A stretch of 8,968 nt of DNA from Candidatus Equibacterium intestinale (lineage in GTDB: Bacteria; Bacteroidota; Bacteroidia; Bacteroidales; UBA932). Numbering within the stretch: the first letter of the stretch is position 1; every line of letters begins with the position of its first letter. Position numbers and translations under genes: made by a program. Below are positions 1 to 7,252 of this stretch, piece by piece. The notes beneath the pieces are model-generated. The model saw only the letters and a program-made list of their open reading frames with translations, was not told where the DNA came from and did no database searches. The stretch is from positions 1-8,968 of the forward strand of contig JAGHVP010000020.1 of NCBI GenBank assembly GCA_018064305.1. Direction: 5' to 3'.

Positions 1-80
1 GTCGTGACAGGATATTGTGCATTTAGTGCATTCTGCGTGTCACGACTTGCGAAAATGCGGTTATTTCTGCGGCTCGTGAC
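1..80. repeat. Diverged copy of the 72-base palindromic repeat array (partial, runs off left edge)
   Basis: Bases 2-8 read TCGTGAC, the end of a unit lying mostly outside the window. A 30-base spacer (9-38) follows, then a complete 42-base unit (39-80) that starts GTCACGACT and ends CTCGTGAC. The two TCGTGAC ends are exactly 72 bases apart, the period of the arrays at 7065 and 8421. The termini are identical to those arrays, but the interior of the unit matches at only about 11 of 25 positions and the spacer at about 14 of 30, so this is an older or differently evolving copy. The spacer keeps its AG start and CGT end. The family is described under the 7065-7250 array. How far the array extends to the left cannot be seen. 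Confidence 0.85.
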
Positions 81-297
81 ATTCATCGTTACACACATTC
101 GGTAATAGACGCACCTAAAGATCTTCTTGTTGGAGCACAAAGAGCATGGTAATAACAATCCTTAGGACTTTTTGGTCACCCTCTTCGTGTTTTTATAGAG
201 ATTATTTCAAGAAGATTTGATGAAGCGGAGATACTTGTACCTTGCCAGCGCCTCAGGTTCCTACATGCAATGTGGAAAGATATAAGATAGCAGCCCC

Positions 298-1236
298 CTA
301 CCGCCTCTTCAGCTTCGGGAACATGTGTCTGATGCGTGTCAGGGGTCTTGGCAGGGATGAGCCTGCACCTGCCCCGCCAGCAATCACGAAAGTCACGGCC
401 AGCAGGATCAGCACAATGCCTGCCGCCTCGCGTCCGGTCATAGATTCGCCGAACAGCAATATACCCATTATCACTGCCGTAAGCGGCTCCAGCGCGCCCA
501 GTATGGCCGTAGGAGTGGACCCGACACGCTGGATTGCCGCAGTGGTGCAGAAAAGCGAGACTGTGGTAGGTATGGCAGCAAGTGCCAGTGCGTCAAGCCA
601 CATATACCACTTTGTGGGCAGCGTGAGCTCACCTGCAACAGCAATCTTGCCGGCAAAAAGTGCGGTTCCGGTGCACAGCACATAGAAAGTCACTGTGAGA
701 GTGGCGATACCGGCTATCCTCCTGCTGTTGACACCTACCAGGTACAAGGCATAGGAAAGTGCCGATACAATCACCAGCACGGTGCCCACCAGGCTCAATG
801 TGGTGCCGCTGCCGGTGTTGTAGAGCAGCATTATGCCGCATGCAGCCGTAAGTATACATGCCACGGTGGTCAGTTTCAGTTTCTCCTTGAAGAACACCGC
901 CATTATCACCGCCACCATTATGGGATATACAAACAATATGGTGGAGGCAATGCCCGCCGCCATATACTGATAGCTTTCAAAGAGTGTAAGCGAAGACATT
1001 GTCATCATTACGCCGAGTGCTATGAGCGCCACTATGCTGCCCTTCGGCACCTTGAAGCTGCGCCCGCGCATCACAATCATGAATGCCACAATGACCATGG
1101 CGAATCCATACCGTAGGAGCAACACCGAATCAGGATTCATCCCGTCGGCATACAGAGGCAGCGCGAACGTGGGGTTCAGGCCGTAGCTTGCCGCAGCCGC
1201 AGCCCCAAGCAGGTATCCTTTTATCTTTGAATTCAT
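298..1236 (-). CDS. EamA/DMT-superfamily transporter, 10 TM helices
   Basis: This 312-residue inner-membrane protein belongs to the drug/metabolite transporter superfamily (EamA, PF00892). Family members export or import small metabolites such as amino acids, nucleotides or sugars. The substrate cannot be deduced here. Two EamA halves are visible, at about residues 6-139 and 148-286, giving ten hydrophobic segments. The second half carries the typical signature ALEPLTAVIMGILLFGES (248-265). A short basic tail follows (RIRHMFPKLKRR, 301-312). The length is normal for the family. The ATG at 1236 is the first in frame, places the first helix at about residue 7, and lies just after a promoter-like TATCTTTG. 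The gene is divergent from the rhamnosidase operon, and its role relative to that operon is unknown. No convincing terminator is seen downstream. Confidence 0.93.
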   Translation of the reverse strand: MNSKIKGYLLGAAAAASYGLNPTFALPLYADGMNPDSVLLLRYGFAMVIVAFMIVMRGRSFKVPKGSIVALIALGVMMTMSSLTLFESYQYMAAGIASTILFVYPIMVAVIMAVFFKEKLKLTTVACILTAACGIMLLYNTGSGTTLSLVGTVLVIVSALSYALYLVGVNSRRIAGIATLTVTFYVLCTGTALFAGKIAVAGELTLPTKWYMWLDALALAAIPTTVSLFCTTAAIQRVGSTPTAILGALEPLTAVIMGILLFGESMTGREAAGIVLILLAVTFVIAGGAGAGSSLPRPLTRIRHMFPKLKRR

Positions 1237-1241
1237 GGCGG

Positions 1242-1249
1242 CAAAGATA
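1242..1249 (-). promoter_or_regulatory. Putative -7 element for the EamA transporter
   Basis: Read on the minus strand, these bases are TATCTTTG, an exact match to the Bacteroidetes primary-sigma -7 consensus TAnnTTTG. The element ends five bases before the transporter ATG, so a transcript starting here would be nearly leaderless. No good -33 TTTG is found at the expected distance, which lowers confidence. Confidence 0.4.
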
Positions 1250-1264
1250 ATGCTGATGAGTATA

Positions 1265-1297
1265 TTTGTAACTAACTTTTGTTAACTTTATGCTTTG
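1265..1297 (+). promoter_or_regulatory. Putative promoter of the three-gene glycosidase operon
   Basis: TTTG at 1265-1268 is followed after 20 bases by TATGCTTTG (1289-1297). This resembles the Bacteroidetes promoter TTTG-N19-20-TAnnTTTG, but with one extra base inside the -7 element. A start near 1302 would give a leader of about 25 bases before the ATG at 1329. The site lies in the AT-rich divergent region shared with the transporter promoter. No operator or regulator site is recognisable. Confidence 0.4.
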
Positions 1298-1328
1298 ATA
1301 ACTGATATCTCAATTTAACAGCCTGACT

Positions 1329-3911
1329 ATGAAATCTCTGTTTTCCAAAACGGCCGTACTGATGCTGATTGCCGGCATCGCTGCACTTACGGCCTGCAAA
1401 TCAAATGTTGTAGAACCTGCAGCGCTTACCGATGCGCTGGATGATGCCGCCTGGGATGCCTCACAGTGGATATCTGTGGTGGATGCACCCGTTGTGGAAG
1501 GAATCATTCCCGACGGTTCGCGTGCTGCCGACGGTGCCAGCTGGTTTGTTGCAGCAATCTGCAACGAACAGAAAGTGGTGGATGCAAAATGGATGACCAC
1601 CGCACTGGGCGTATATGACATCTATGTAAACGGCAGGCAGATTGGAGAAGAGATTCTCAAACCCGGCTTCACACATCCCTTCAAGACAAAAAGGTCTTTC
1701 ACCTACGATGTCACCACAGCTGTGACGACTGCCAAGGGAGCAGAGAATGTGTTTGCAGCACAGGTCACTCCGGGATGGTGGGGCGACAAGATCATAACCC
1801 CTGCAGGACATAATGGAATGATAGGGCGCAAATGCGCCTTCAGGGGCGTGCTTGAGCTTACTTTCGCCGACGGAAGCAAGAAGCTCTACGGCACTGACAC
1901 TGAAAACTGGAAGGCCGGCATAGCAGGTCCTGTCAAGCATGCCGCAATATTCGACGGAGAGGTGTATGACGCACGCGAGCCCATGGGCTACGACACTCCC
2001 GACGCACTTTCAACTCCTGAGGTGAACACCGAGTTCAAGGGTGTTATACTCCCCAGCAACGGAGCAGAGATATACTTCCGCAAAGATCTGGCACTCAGCC
2101 CTGTAATGGCATATACCTGGTCTGAGGCGGAGGGCGCTTCAGATACTGAATACGGCAAGGTGGTGGTCAAGAAGGAATTTGCAGAAGGTGAAGACCTTGT
2201 TGTATGCCCCGGCGAGAATCTGGTGGTTGACTTCGGCCAGAACTGCTCGGGCGTTCCTTCATTTGTATTCAGCGCGAAGGAGGGAACCACACTCACATGC
2301 CTTCCTTCAGAGCTTCTCAACGACGGCAACGGTGCGCACAGCCGCGGCATGGACGGACCGGAGGGCAGTATCCACCGCCGCAACCTACGCTGCCCGGGGA
2401 CAGGCATGCAGCTGGAATATACCTTCGCAGCCTCTGACAAGCCCGTTGAGTTCACCCCTCAGAACACATTCTTCGGCTACCGTATGGTTTCAATCACTGC
2501 AACCGATGAAGTTGTGATAAAGAGCATCAGGACCATCCCCGTCACCTCTATCGCAAAAGATATGGAGACCGGCACCATCACCACCGGCAACGAACTTGTC
2601 AACAAGCTCATTTCCAATACAATATGGGGGCAGCGCTCAAACTATCTCTCTGTCACCACCGACTGCCCGCAGCGTAACGAGCGCCTCGGATGGACAGCAG
2701 ACACCCAGGTGTTCGCTGAAACAGGCTCGTTCTTCGCCAATACAGACAGGTTCTTCCATAAGTGGCTGCAGGACATGCGCGACACCCAGAGCCCTCTCGG
2801 AGGTTATCCCGGAGTTGCGCCCTATGCACAGTATGGTGCAGAAGAGAACAACATGATGCGTCTGGGCTGGGCCGATGCAGGAATCATCGTTCCCTGGACA
2901 GTTTGGAAACAGTTCGGCGATAATGAGATAGTAGATGAAAGCTGGGAGTCGATGGAACGCTTCATGAACCATATCAACGATACGAAATACGACCACGTGC
3001 TGCTCAGCGCCGAGAACGGCAACTACCAGTGGGCCGACTGGCTCAGCTACGAGCCGCTCGAGAGCTGCGGGCAGAAAGCTTTTGCAAACGGAGCCCCGCT
3101 TCCCGACGCAATCAGCTACTGGAACTACCTCAGCGCATGCTACTGGCTCTCCGATGCCGCAATGATGCGCGACATGGCAGCCGCAACGGGCCGCGACGCA
3201 GCAAAATATGAGGCTATGGTGCAGGATGCAGGTGCATATATCAAAGCAACTTTCCTCAATCCTGACGGAACTTTCAAGACCGGGATCCTGAACACTATGC
3301 AGACTCCCGCCCTCTTCGCCCTCAGGAACAACCTCGTGGAGGGGCAGGCTAAGGAAGATATGGTTGCGCGCCTGCGCCAGAACTTCGAAGAGCATGACAA
3401 CTGCCTCCAGACAGGCTTTCTGGGCACATCCATCCTTATGGCAACCCTTACCGACAACGGAATGTCTGACATCGCATACGAGCTGCTCCTGCAGCGCAGG
3501 AACCCCAGCTGGCTCTATTCAATCGACAACGGCGCCACCACAATCTGGGAGCGCTGGAACAGCTATATGATAGAATACGGCATGGGCCCCGCCGGAATGA
3601 ACAGCTTCAACCATTATGCATACGGATGCGTCTGCGAATGGATATGGGAGACAGCCGCCGGCATTGCATCAGACCCTGCCGAGCCCGGATTCAAGCACAT
3701 CATCATGAAACCCGTGCCCGACAAGCGTCTCGGCCAGCTCTGCGCGGAATACAACTCTGCAGCGGGCGTCATCAAAAGCGAATGGAAATATGAAGGCGGC
3801 GAGTGGGTCTGGAGTTTCACCATTCCCGAAGGCGCCACAGCAAGTGTGACACTGCCCGGAGAAACCGAAGCAAAAGACTATTCAGCAGGAACTTATACAC
3901 TTAGGAAATAA
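1329..3911 (+). CDS. GH78 alpha-L-rhamnosidase, lipoprotein
   Basis: This 860-residue enzyme should hydrolyse terminal alpha-L-rhamnosyl linkages with inversion. A hydrophobic signal ends in the lipobox LTAC (20-23), so Cys23 is probably lipidated and the protein anchored in the envelope. An N-terminal beta-sandwich (about 45-235) contains VYDIYVNGRQIGEEILKPGF and a TPGWWGD motif, as in Bac_rhamnosid_N. A PF05592-like domain follows, with VVDFGQNCSGVP (299-310) and a SELLNDGNG stretch. The (alpha/alpha)6 catalytic barrel spans about 410-770 and a C-terminal beta domain about 780-855. The signature DCPQRNERLGW starts at Asp445, which makes Glu451 the likely general acid, with Asp458 nearby. 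Glu741 in TIWERW is the likely general base. All key residues are present. It is the first gene of an operon and is followed after 7 bases by the DUF1080 gene. Specificity for aryl or glycan rhamnosides is not predictable. Confidence 0.95.
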   Translation: MKSLFSKTAVLMLIAGIAALTACKSNVVEPAALTDALDDAAWDASQWISVVDAPVVEGIIPDGSRAADGASWFVAAICNEQKVVDAKWMTTALGVYDIYVNGRQIGEEILKPGFTHPFKTKRSFTYDVTTAVTTAKGAENVFAAQVTPGWWGDKIITPAGHNGMIGRKCAFRGVLELTFADGSKKLYGTDTENWKAGIAGPVKHAAIFDGEVYDAREPMGYDTPDALSTPEVNTEFKGVILPSNGAEIYFRKDLALSPVMAYTWSEAEGASDTEYGKVVVKKEFAEGEDLVVCPGENLVVDFGQNCSGVPSFVFSAKEGTTLTCLPSELLNDGNGAHSRGMDGPEGSIHRRNLRCPGTGMQLEYTFAASDKPVEFTPQNTFFGYRMVSITATDEVVIKSIRTIPVTSIAKDMETGTITTGNELVNKLISNTIWGQRSNYLSVTTDCPQRNERLGWTADTQVFAETGSFFANTDRFFHKWLQDMRDTQSPLGGYPGVAPYAQYGAEENNMMRLGWADAGIIVPWTVWKQFGDNEIVDESWESMERFMNHINDTKYDHVLLSAENGNYQWADWLSYEPLESCGQKAFANGAPLPDAISYWNYLSACYWLSDAAMMRDMAAATGRDAAKYEAMVQDAGAYIKATFLNPDGTFKTGILNTMQTPALFALRNNLVEGQAKEDMVARLRQNFEEHDNCLQTGFLGTSILMATLTDNGMSDIAYELLLQRRNPSWLYSIDNGATTIWERWNSYMIEYGMGPAGMNSFNHYAYGCVCEWIWETAAGIASDPAEPGFKHIIMKPVPDKRLGQLCAEYNSAAGVIKSEWKYEGGEWVWSFTIPEGATASVTLPGETEAKDYSAGTYTLRK

Positions 3912-3918
3912 ATCTATC

Positions 3919-4701
3919 ATGAAGAAAATACTGGTTACACTGGCCTTTCTGGCCGCTTCTGCAGCTGTCTTCGGACAGGACAAGACAAAGGTTGACCCTG
4001 AAACAGGATTCCCCCTCCCTCAGGAGATGGAACATGCAATGACAGAATTCTGGAACCCGCAGCCCAAGGTTGTGGAGCCCGGTGAGTATGTAGGCAACCC
4101 CGCCCCGAGCGATGCCATAGTGCTGTTCGACGGCACAAATCTGGACGCCTGGCAGTCATACGACGGCAGCGATGCAAAGTGGGAGGTGAAAAACGGCGCG
4201 ATGACAGTGGTGAAAGGCACCGGTGACATCCGCACAAAGCAGAACTTCGGCAGTTTCCAGCTCCATATCGAATGGCGCGAGCCCAGGAATCTGAAGGGCA
4301 GCAGCCAGGAGCGCGGCAATTCAGGCGTATTCCTGCAGGGCATCTACGAGGTGCAGGTGCTGGATTCATACAATAACCCCACCTACAACAGCGGCGGGGC
4401 GGGCAGCATCTACAAACAGTCGGCTCCCATGGCAAACCCCACCCGCAAGCCGGGGGAATGGAACGTGTATGACATAATCTACAACGCACCCGTGTTCCAT
4501 GAAGATGGTACATACCGTGTATATCCCACTGTAACAGTACTTTTCAACGGTGTACTTGTGCAGAACAACACCCGCATCAACGGTACCACAGAGTGGATAG
4601 GCCTGCCTGAGGTAAGGCCCCACGGCGACGGCCCCATCATTCTTCAGGACCACGAAAACCCCGTGAGCTTCCGCAACATCTGGATCCGCGAAATCAAATA
4701 G
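3919..4701 (+). CDS. DUF1080 / 3-keto-disaccharide hydrolase domain protein, secreted
   Basis: This 260-residue protein has a signal peptide (MKKILVTLAFLAASAAVFGQ, 1-20) and one PF06439 domain at about residues 65-258, a concanavalin-like beta-sandwich. Family hallmarks are LFDGTNLDAW (69-78), RGNSGVFLQGIYEVQVLDSY (132-151), PGEWNVYDI (178-186), TVLFNGVLVQNN (207-218) and a C-terminal LQDHENPVSFRNIWIRE (242-258). The Pfam family is named after 3-keto-disaccharide hydrolases, which act on oxidised sugars. Many members have unknown substrates, so the activity is inferred from family only. No oxidoreductase partner (GFO/IDH/MocA) that would make a 3-keto sugar is in the window. The gene starts 7 bases after the rhamnosidase stop and ends 12 bases before the next start, so it is almost certainly co-transcribed. 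The length is normal. Confidence 0.93.
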   Translation: MKKILVTLAFLAASAAVFGQDKTKVDPETGFPLPQEMEHAMTEFWNPQPKVVEPGEYVGNPAPSDAIVLFDGTNLDAWQSYDGSDAKWEVKNGAMTVVKGTGDIRTKQNFGSFQLHIEWREPRNLKGSSQERGNSGVFLQGIYEVQVLDSYNNPTYNSGGAGSIYKQSAPMANPTRKPGEWNVYDIIYNAPVFHEDGTYRVYPTVTVLFNGVLVQNNTRINGTTEWIGLPEVRPHGDGPIILQDHENPVSFRNIWIREIK

Positions 4702-4713
4702 TGCGCATTACAC

Positions 4714-7016
4714 ATGGACAGGATTCTCCGGATTGTTTCATGCGTATTTGTCATGCTGGCAGCAGGCATGCAGCCGGCAGGTGCCCAGGACGAAAAACCA
4801 TCAGGCAGGATAGACATCTACCACGAGGCGGCAGGTGGCTACGGATACCTGCTGCATGATGGCGCCGATGTCTCTATCTGGTGGGCCGAAGGGCTCTACA
4901 AGGTGATGCAGGACACCCCCACCCCGTCTGCAAAGAGCAGGCAGGTGGCTTTGAAGTCTGCAAGGGGCGAATGCGAATCGTTCATACTGTGCTGCGGCCC
5001 AAAGTGGATATCACAGGCCTTGACATCTCTGTATCGGACCTGCGGTGCGGCAGCAGTGCCGTTGAGGCAGGCAGCCATGTGTGGGTGCGTCTGGTGGAAT
5101 ATGTGGACGTCACCACACCGCTCAACGAGTACACCTTCGCGGGCATGTGGCCCGACCCTCTGCCCCTTTTTGAGAAGGGGATGAAGCTGGAGGCCGGGCG
5201 CAACTATGCTTTCTGGATTACGGTAGAGACTCCGCGCACGGCAGAGCCGGGGATATACAAAGCCACTGTGAAGGTTTCTGCAGACGGCTTCTGCAAAAAG
5301 TTCAGGCTCAGCCACAAGGTGTGGAGCTTTGCCCTGCCCGACACCCCGTACATGCGCTCGTCAATGGCTGTAGGGCTGTCTGACATATCCCGCTTCGAAA
5401 ATGTTCCGGGAGGCCGTATGGGCGAAGTCTATGACATCTACATGGATTTCATGTCCCGCTACAGGCTCACTCCGCACAACAGCCTCCAGTCACCGATACA
5501 CGACCGCAGCACTGGATTCTCGTGGGATGGTACCGGCTGTTACGACAGTGTATGCAGCCACAGCGGCCGTTATTCATTCCGGGTCGAGGACGAGTGGGAC
5601 CGCGGAGCATTCAATGCGCGCACCCTAAGGGATGTAAGGCTGGATGGATGCCGCAGATTCACTTTCGAATGCGATTACCGCTCTACATCCGACTGCAACG
5701 GCACCGCGTTCGAGATAGTGCTCTCTGATGCGGCGCACCGTCACATCGGCTACGACGGATTCGTGTGCCTGCGCGACTCTCTTGCTGCCGGCGGGCAGTG
5801 GAGCAGAGCAGAACTGACGCTGCCTGAATTCCCTCAGGAAGCCGCCTATCTTGGGCTGAAGCTCTATCCGTTCGAGACCGGCCGGGATCTCCAGCGCACG
5901 GGTTATGCCTGGTACGACAACCTTCATATCCTGGATGCAGACGGCCATGACATCCTTGAAGGAATCGGTGATTTCGAGATAGACCTTGACAAAGTCACCA
6001 TCGAATACGATTTCACCGACTTCATAGCCACAGCCGCCGAACAGCTCGAGAGCCATGGCTTCAATGCCTTCAACTTCCGTCCCGAAGGCATAGGCACAGG
6101 CAACACAGGTTTCATGCTGCGGGGTATCTACAAGTGCTTCAAGCAGGGAACGCCTGAATACGAGCAGCTTATCGGCCAGTATCTCACCCAGCTGCAGGAT
6201 GGGTTCGAGGCTGCCGGAGTGCTGGGAAAGGAAGTGCTCTACTGGTTTGACGAGCCGCGTGCAGAACAGTATCCGTTCGTGCTCGAGACAGATGCCCTGA
6301 TACACAGATATGCCCCTAAGCTGCACACTCTCATAGCAGAGCACCTCTATCTCGAAGACCAGCCTGCCATCTGCGATGTTTCGTGCCTCAAGTGGAACTA
6401 TGCTCCACAGCAGAAGATAGACAAAGTGCTGGCCGGCGGAGGTGAGGTGTGGTCATACATCTGCAATGAGCCCAAACCGCCTTACATCTGCCAGATGATA
6501 GACTGCGAAGCCATCAATATGCGCATGTGGCAGTGGGGCAACTATGCCAAGAAGATCACAGGCAGCCTTCTCTGGCTCACCGACTACTGGTACAGTGAGC
6601 CGCGCAGCAGGCACCACGCCAAACCATACACTCCTCATGACGGACCTGTAAAGCCTGATTTCAGCCAGGTGCTGCAATACGGGGTCCCCAGAGGGGACTT
6701 CGGAGACGGAGTGCTGTTCTATCCGCACAACACCGACCCGAACGACCAGTTCCGCCCTACATATGTCTGCGAGCCTATACCTTCGCTGCGCATGGAAATC
6801 CTGCGGGACGGCTTTGACGACTACGACTATTTCATGATGCTGGAAGAGGCTGTGGCAGATGCTCCCGCCGGCAAGGCGGCACTTGCAGCCGAAGCGGCAG
6901 AGCTGCTGCAGATTCCTTCAGAAATCTACCGGAATGAATACACCTTCACCAAGGATCCGCTGCTGCTGCTCGAATACCGCAACCGTATCGGCGAGTATCT
7001 CGACAAACTGTACTGA
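4714..7016 (+). CDS. GH123/DUF4091-like glycoside hydrolase, interrupted by a one-base frameshift
   Basis: Joining frame 4714-4989 to frame 4989-7016 gives a continuous protein of about 767 residues. It has a signal peptide (MDRILRIVSCVFVMLAAGMQ..., cleavage near AGA-Q24), an N-terminal beta-sandwich (about 30-220; LYKVMQDTPTP, ARGECESFILV), an inserted jelly-roll-like region (about 280-410), a TIM-barrel-like catalytic region, and a C-terminal DUF4091 segment (about 657-715; PSLRMEILRDGFDDYDYFMM). VLYWFDEPRAEQ contains the pair Asp513-Glu514 (restored numbering). It sits where GH123 beta-N-acetylgalactosaminidases keep their Asp-Glu catalytic pair for substrate-assisted hydrolysis. Substrate is not certain, because DUF4091 proteins are broader than proven GH123 enzymes. 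The downstream frame has an ATG at 4881, but the residues between it and the shift do not resemble the family, so it is not a real start. As written, the gene would make only a short truncated product. It could be a pseudogene or an assembly error. It is the last gene of the operon. Confidence 0.85.
4984..4992 (+). other. Frameshift point in the GH123/DUF4091-like gene
   Basis: The first frame reads ...ESFIL and ends its homology at CTG 4987-4989. The second frame resumes with GTG at 4989-4991, giving VLRPKVDITG. The shared G4989 means that inserting a single G (CTGGTG instead of CTGTG) restores ...ESFILVLRPKVDITG..., the expected family pattern. No X-XXY-YYZ slippery heptamer is present, so programmed frameshifting is unlikely. 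A deletion or a sequencing error fits better. Confidence 0.85.
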
Positions 7017-7064
7017 ACCGCCTTTGCGCAGCCGCTGCTGGAGCCTGTCTCTGTCGTGTGCTCT

Positions 7065-7250
7065 GTCACGACTGCCAGAATTGAGGCAGAACTTGCGACT
7101 CGTGACAGACAAAAGCTTGATTTGGGCGCTTTTCGTGTCACGACTGCCAGAATTGAGGCAGAACTTGGGACTCGTGACAGACAAAAGCTCGATTTGGGCG
7201 CTTTTCGTGTCACGACTGCCAAAAATGAAGAAGAATCCGGCACTCGTGAC
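7065..7250. repeat. REP-like palindromic array, three 42-base units at a 72-base period
   Basis: Units lie at 7065-7106, 7137-7178 and 7209-7250, each beginning GTCACGACTGCC and ending CTCGTGAC. The two 30-base spacers (7107-7136, 7179-7208) differ at one position. The first two unit-plus-spacer blocks match at 70 of 72 positions, implying recent tandem duplication, while the third unit is more diverged inside. Unit termini GTCACGA and TCGTGAC are exact reverse complements. The first two units also contain TGCC...GGCA inside. Each spacer contains AAAAGC...GCTTTT, so a second hairpin can form between the end of one unit and the start of the next. The array lies between the convergent ends of the glycosidase operon and the transposase-like gene, ending two bases short of the latter's stop codon. 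It may also act as a structured 3' end for either transcript (inference). Confidence 0.95.
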
Positions 7251-7252
7251 AA

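Noticed and set aside
121..216. Inverted repeat ATCTTCTTG (121-129) and CAAGAAGAT (208-216)
   Set aside because: Nine bases separated by 78 is not rare enough in this span, and nothing around it resembles an IS end or attachment site.
81..297. Possible remnant coding region (short plus-strand stretch FLLEHKEHGNNN)
   Set aside because: Stops interrupt the frame and only a dozen residues look protein-like, so no gene or pseudogene can be supported here.
4881..4988. ATG at 4881 as the true start of the third operon gene
   Set aside because: The residues before the shift point in that frame do not resemble the family, whereas the frame from 4714 gives a signal peptide and the expected N-terminal motif.
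4984..4992. Programmed -1 ribosomal frameshift
   Set aside because: No slippery heptamer or clear downstream structure was seen, and glycoside hydrolases of this type are not known to use recoding.
7024..7040. Terminator hairpin GCAGC-C-GCTGC after the glycosidase operon
   Set aside because: The loop is a single base and no T-tract follows, so a functional intrinsic terminator is not supported.
7065..7250. CRISPR array (42-base repeats with 30-base spacers)
   Set aside because: The spacers are nearly identical to each other and themselves contain an inverted repeat, no cas gene is near, and the arrays hold only two or three units. The pattern fits a REPIN-like composite repeat.
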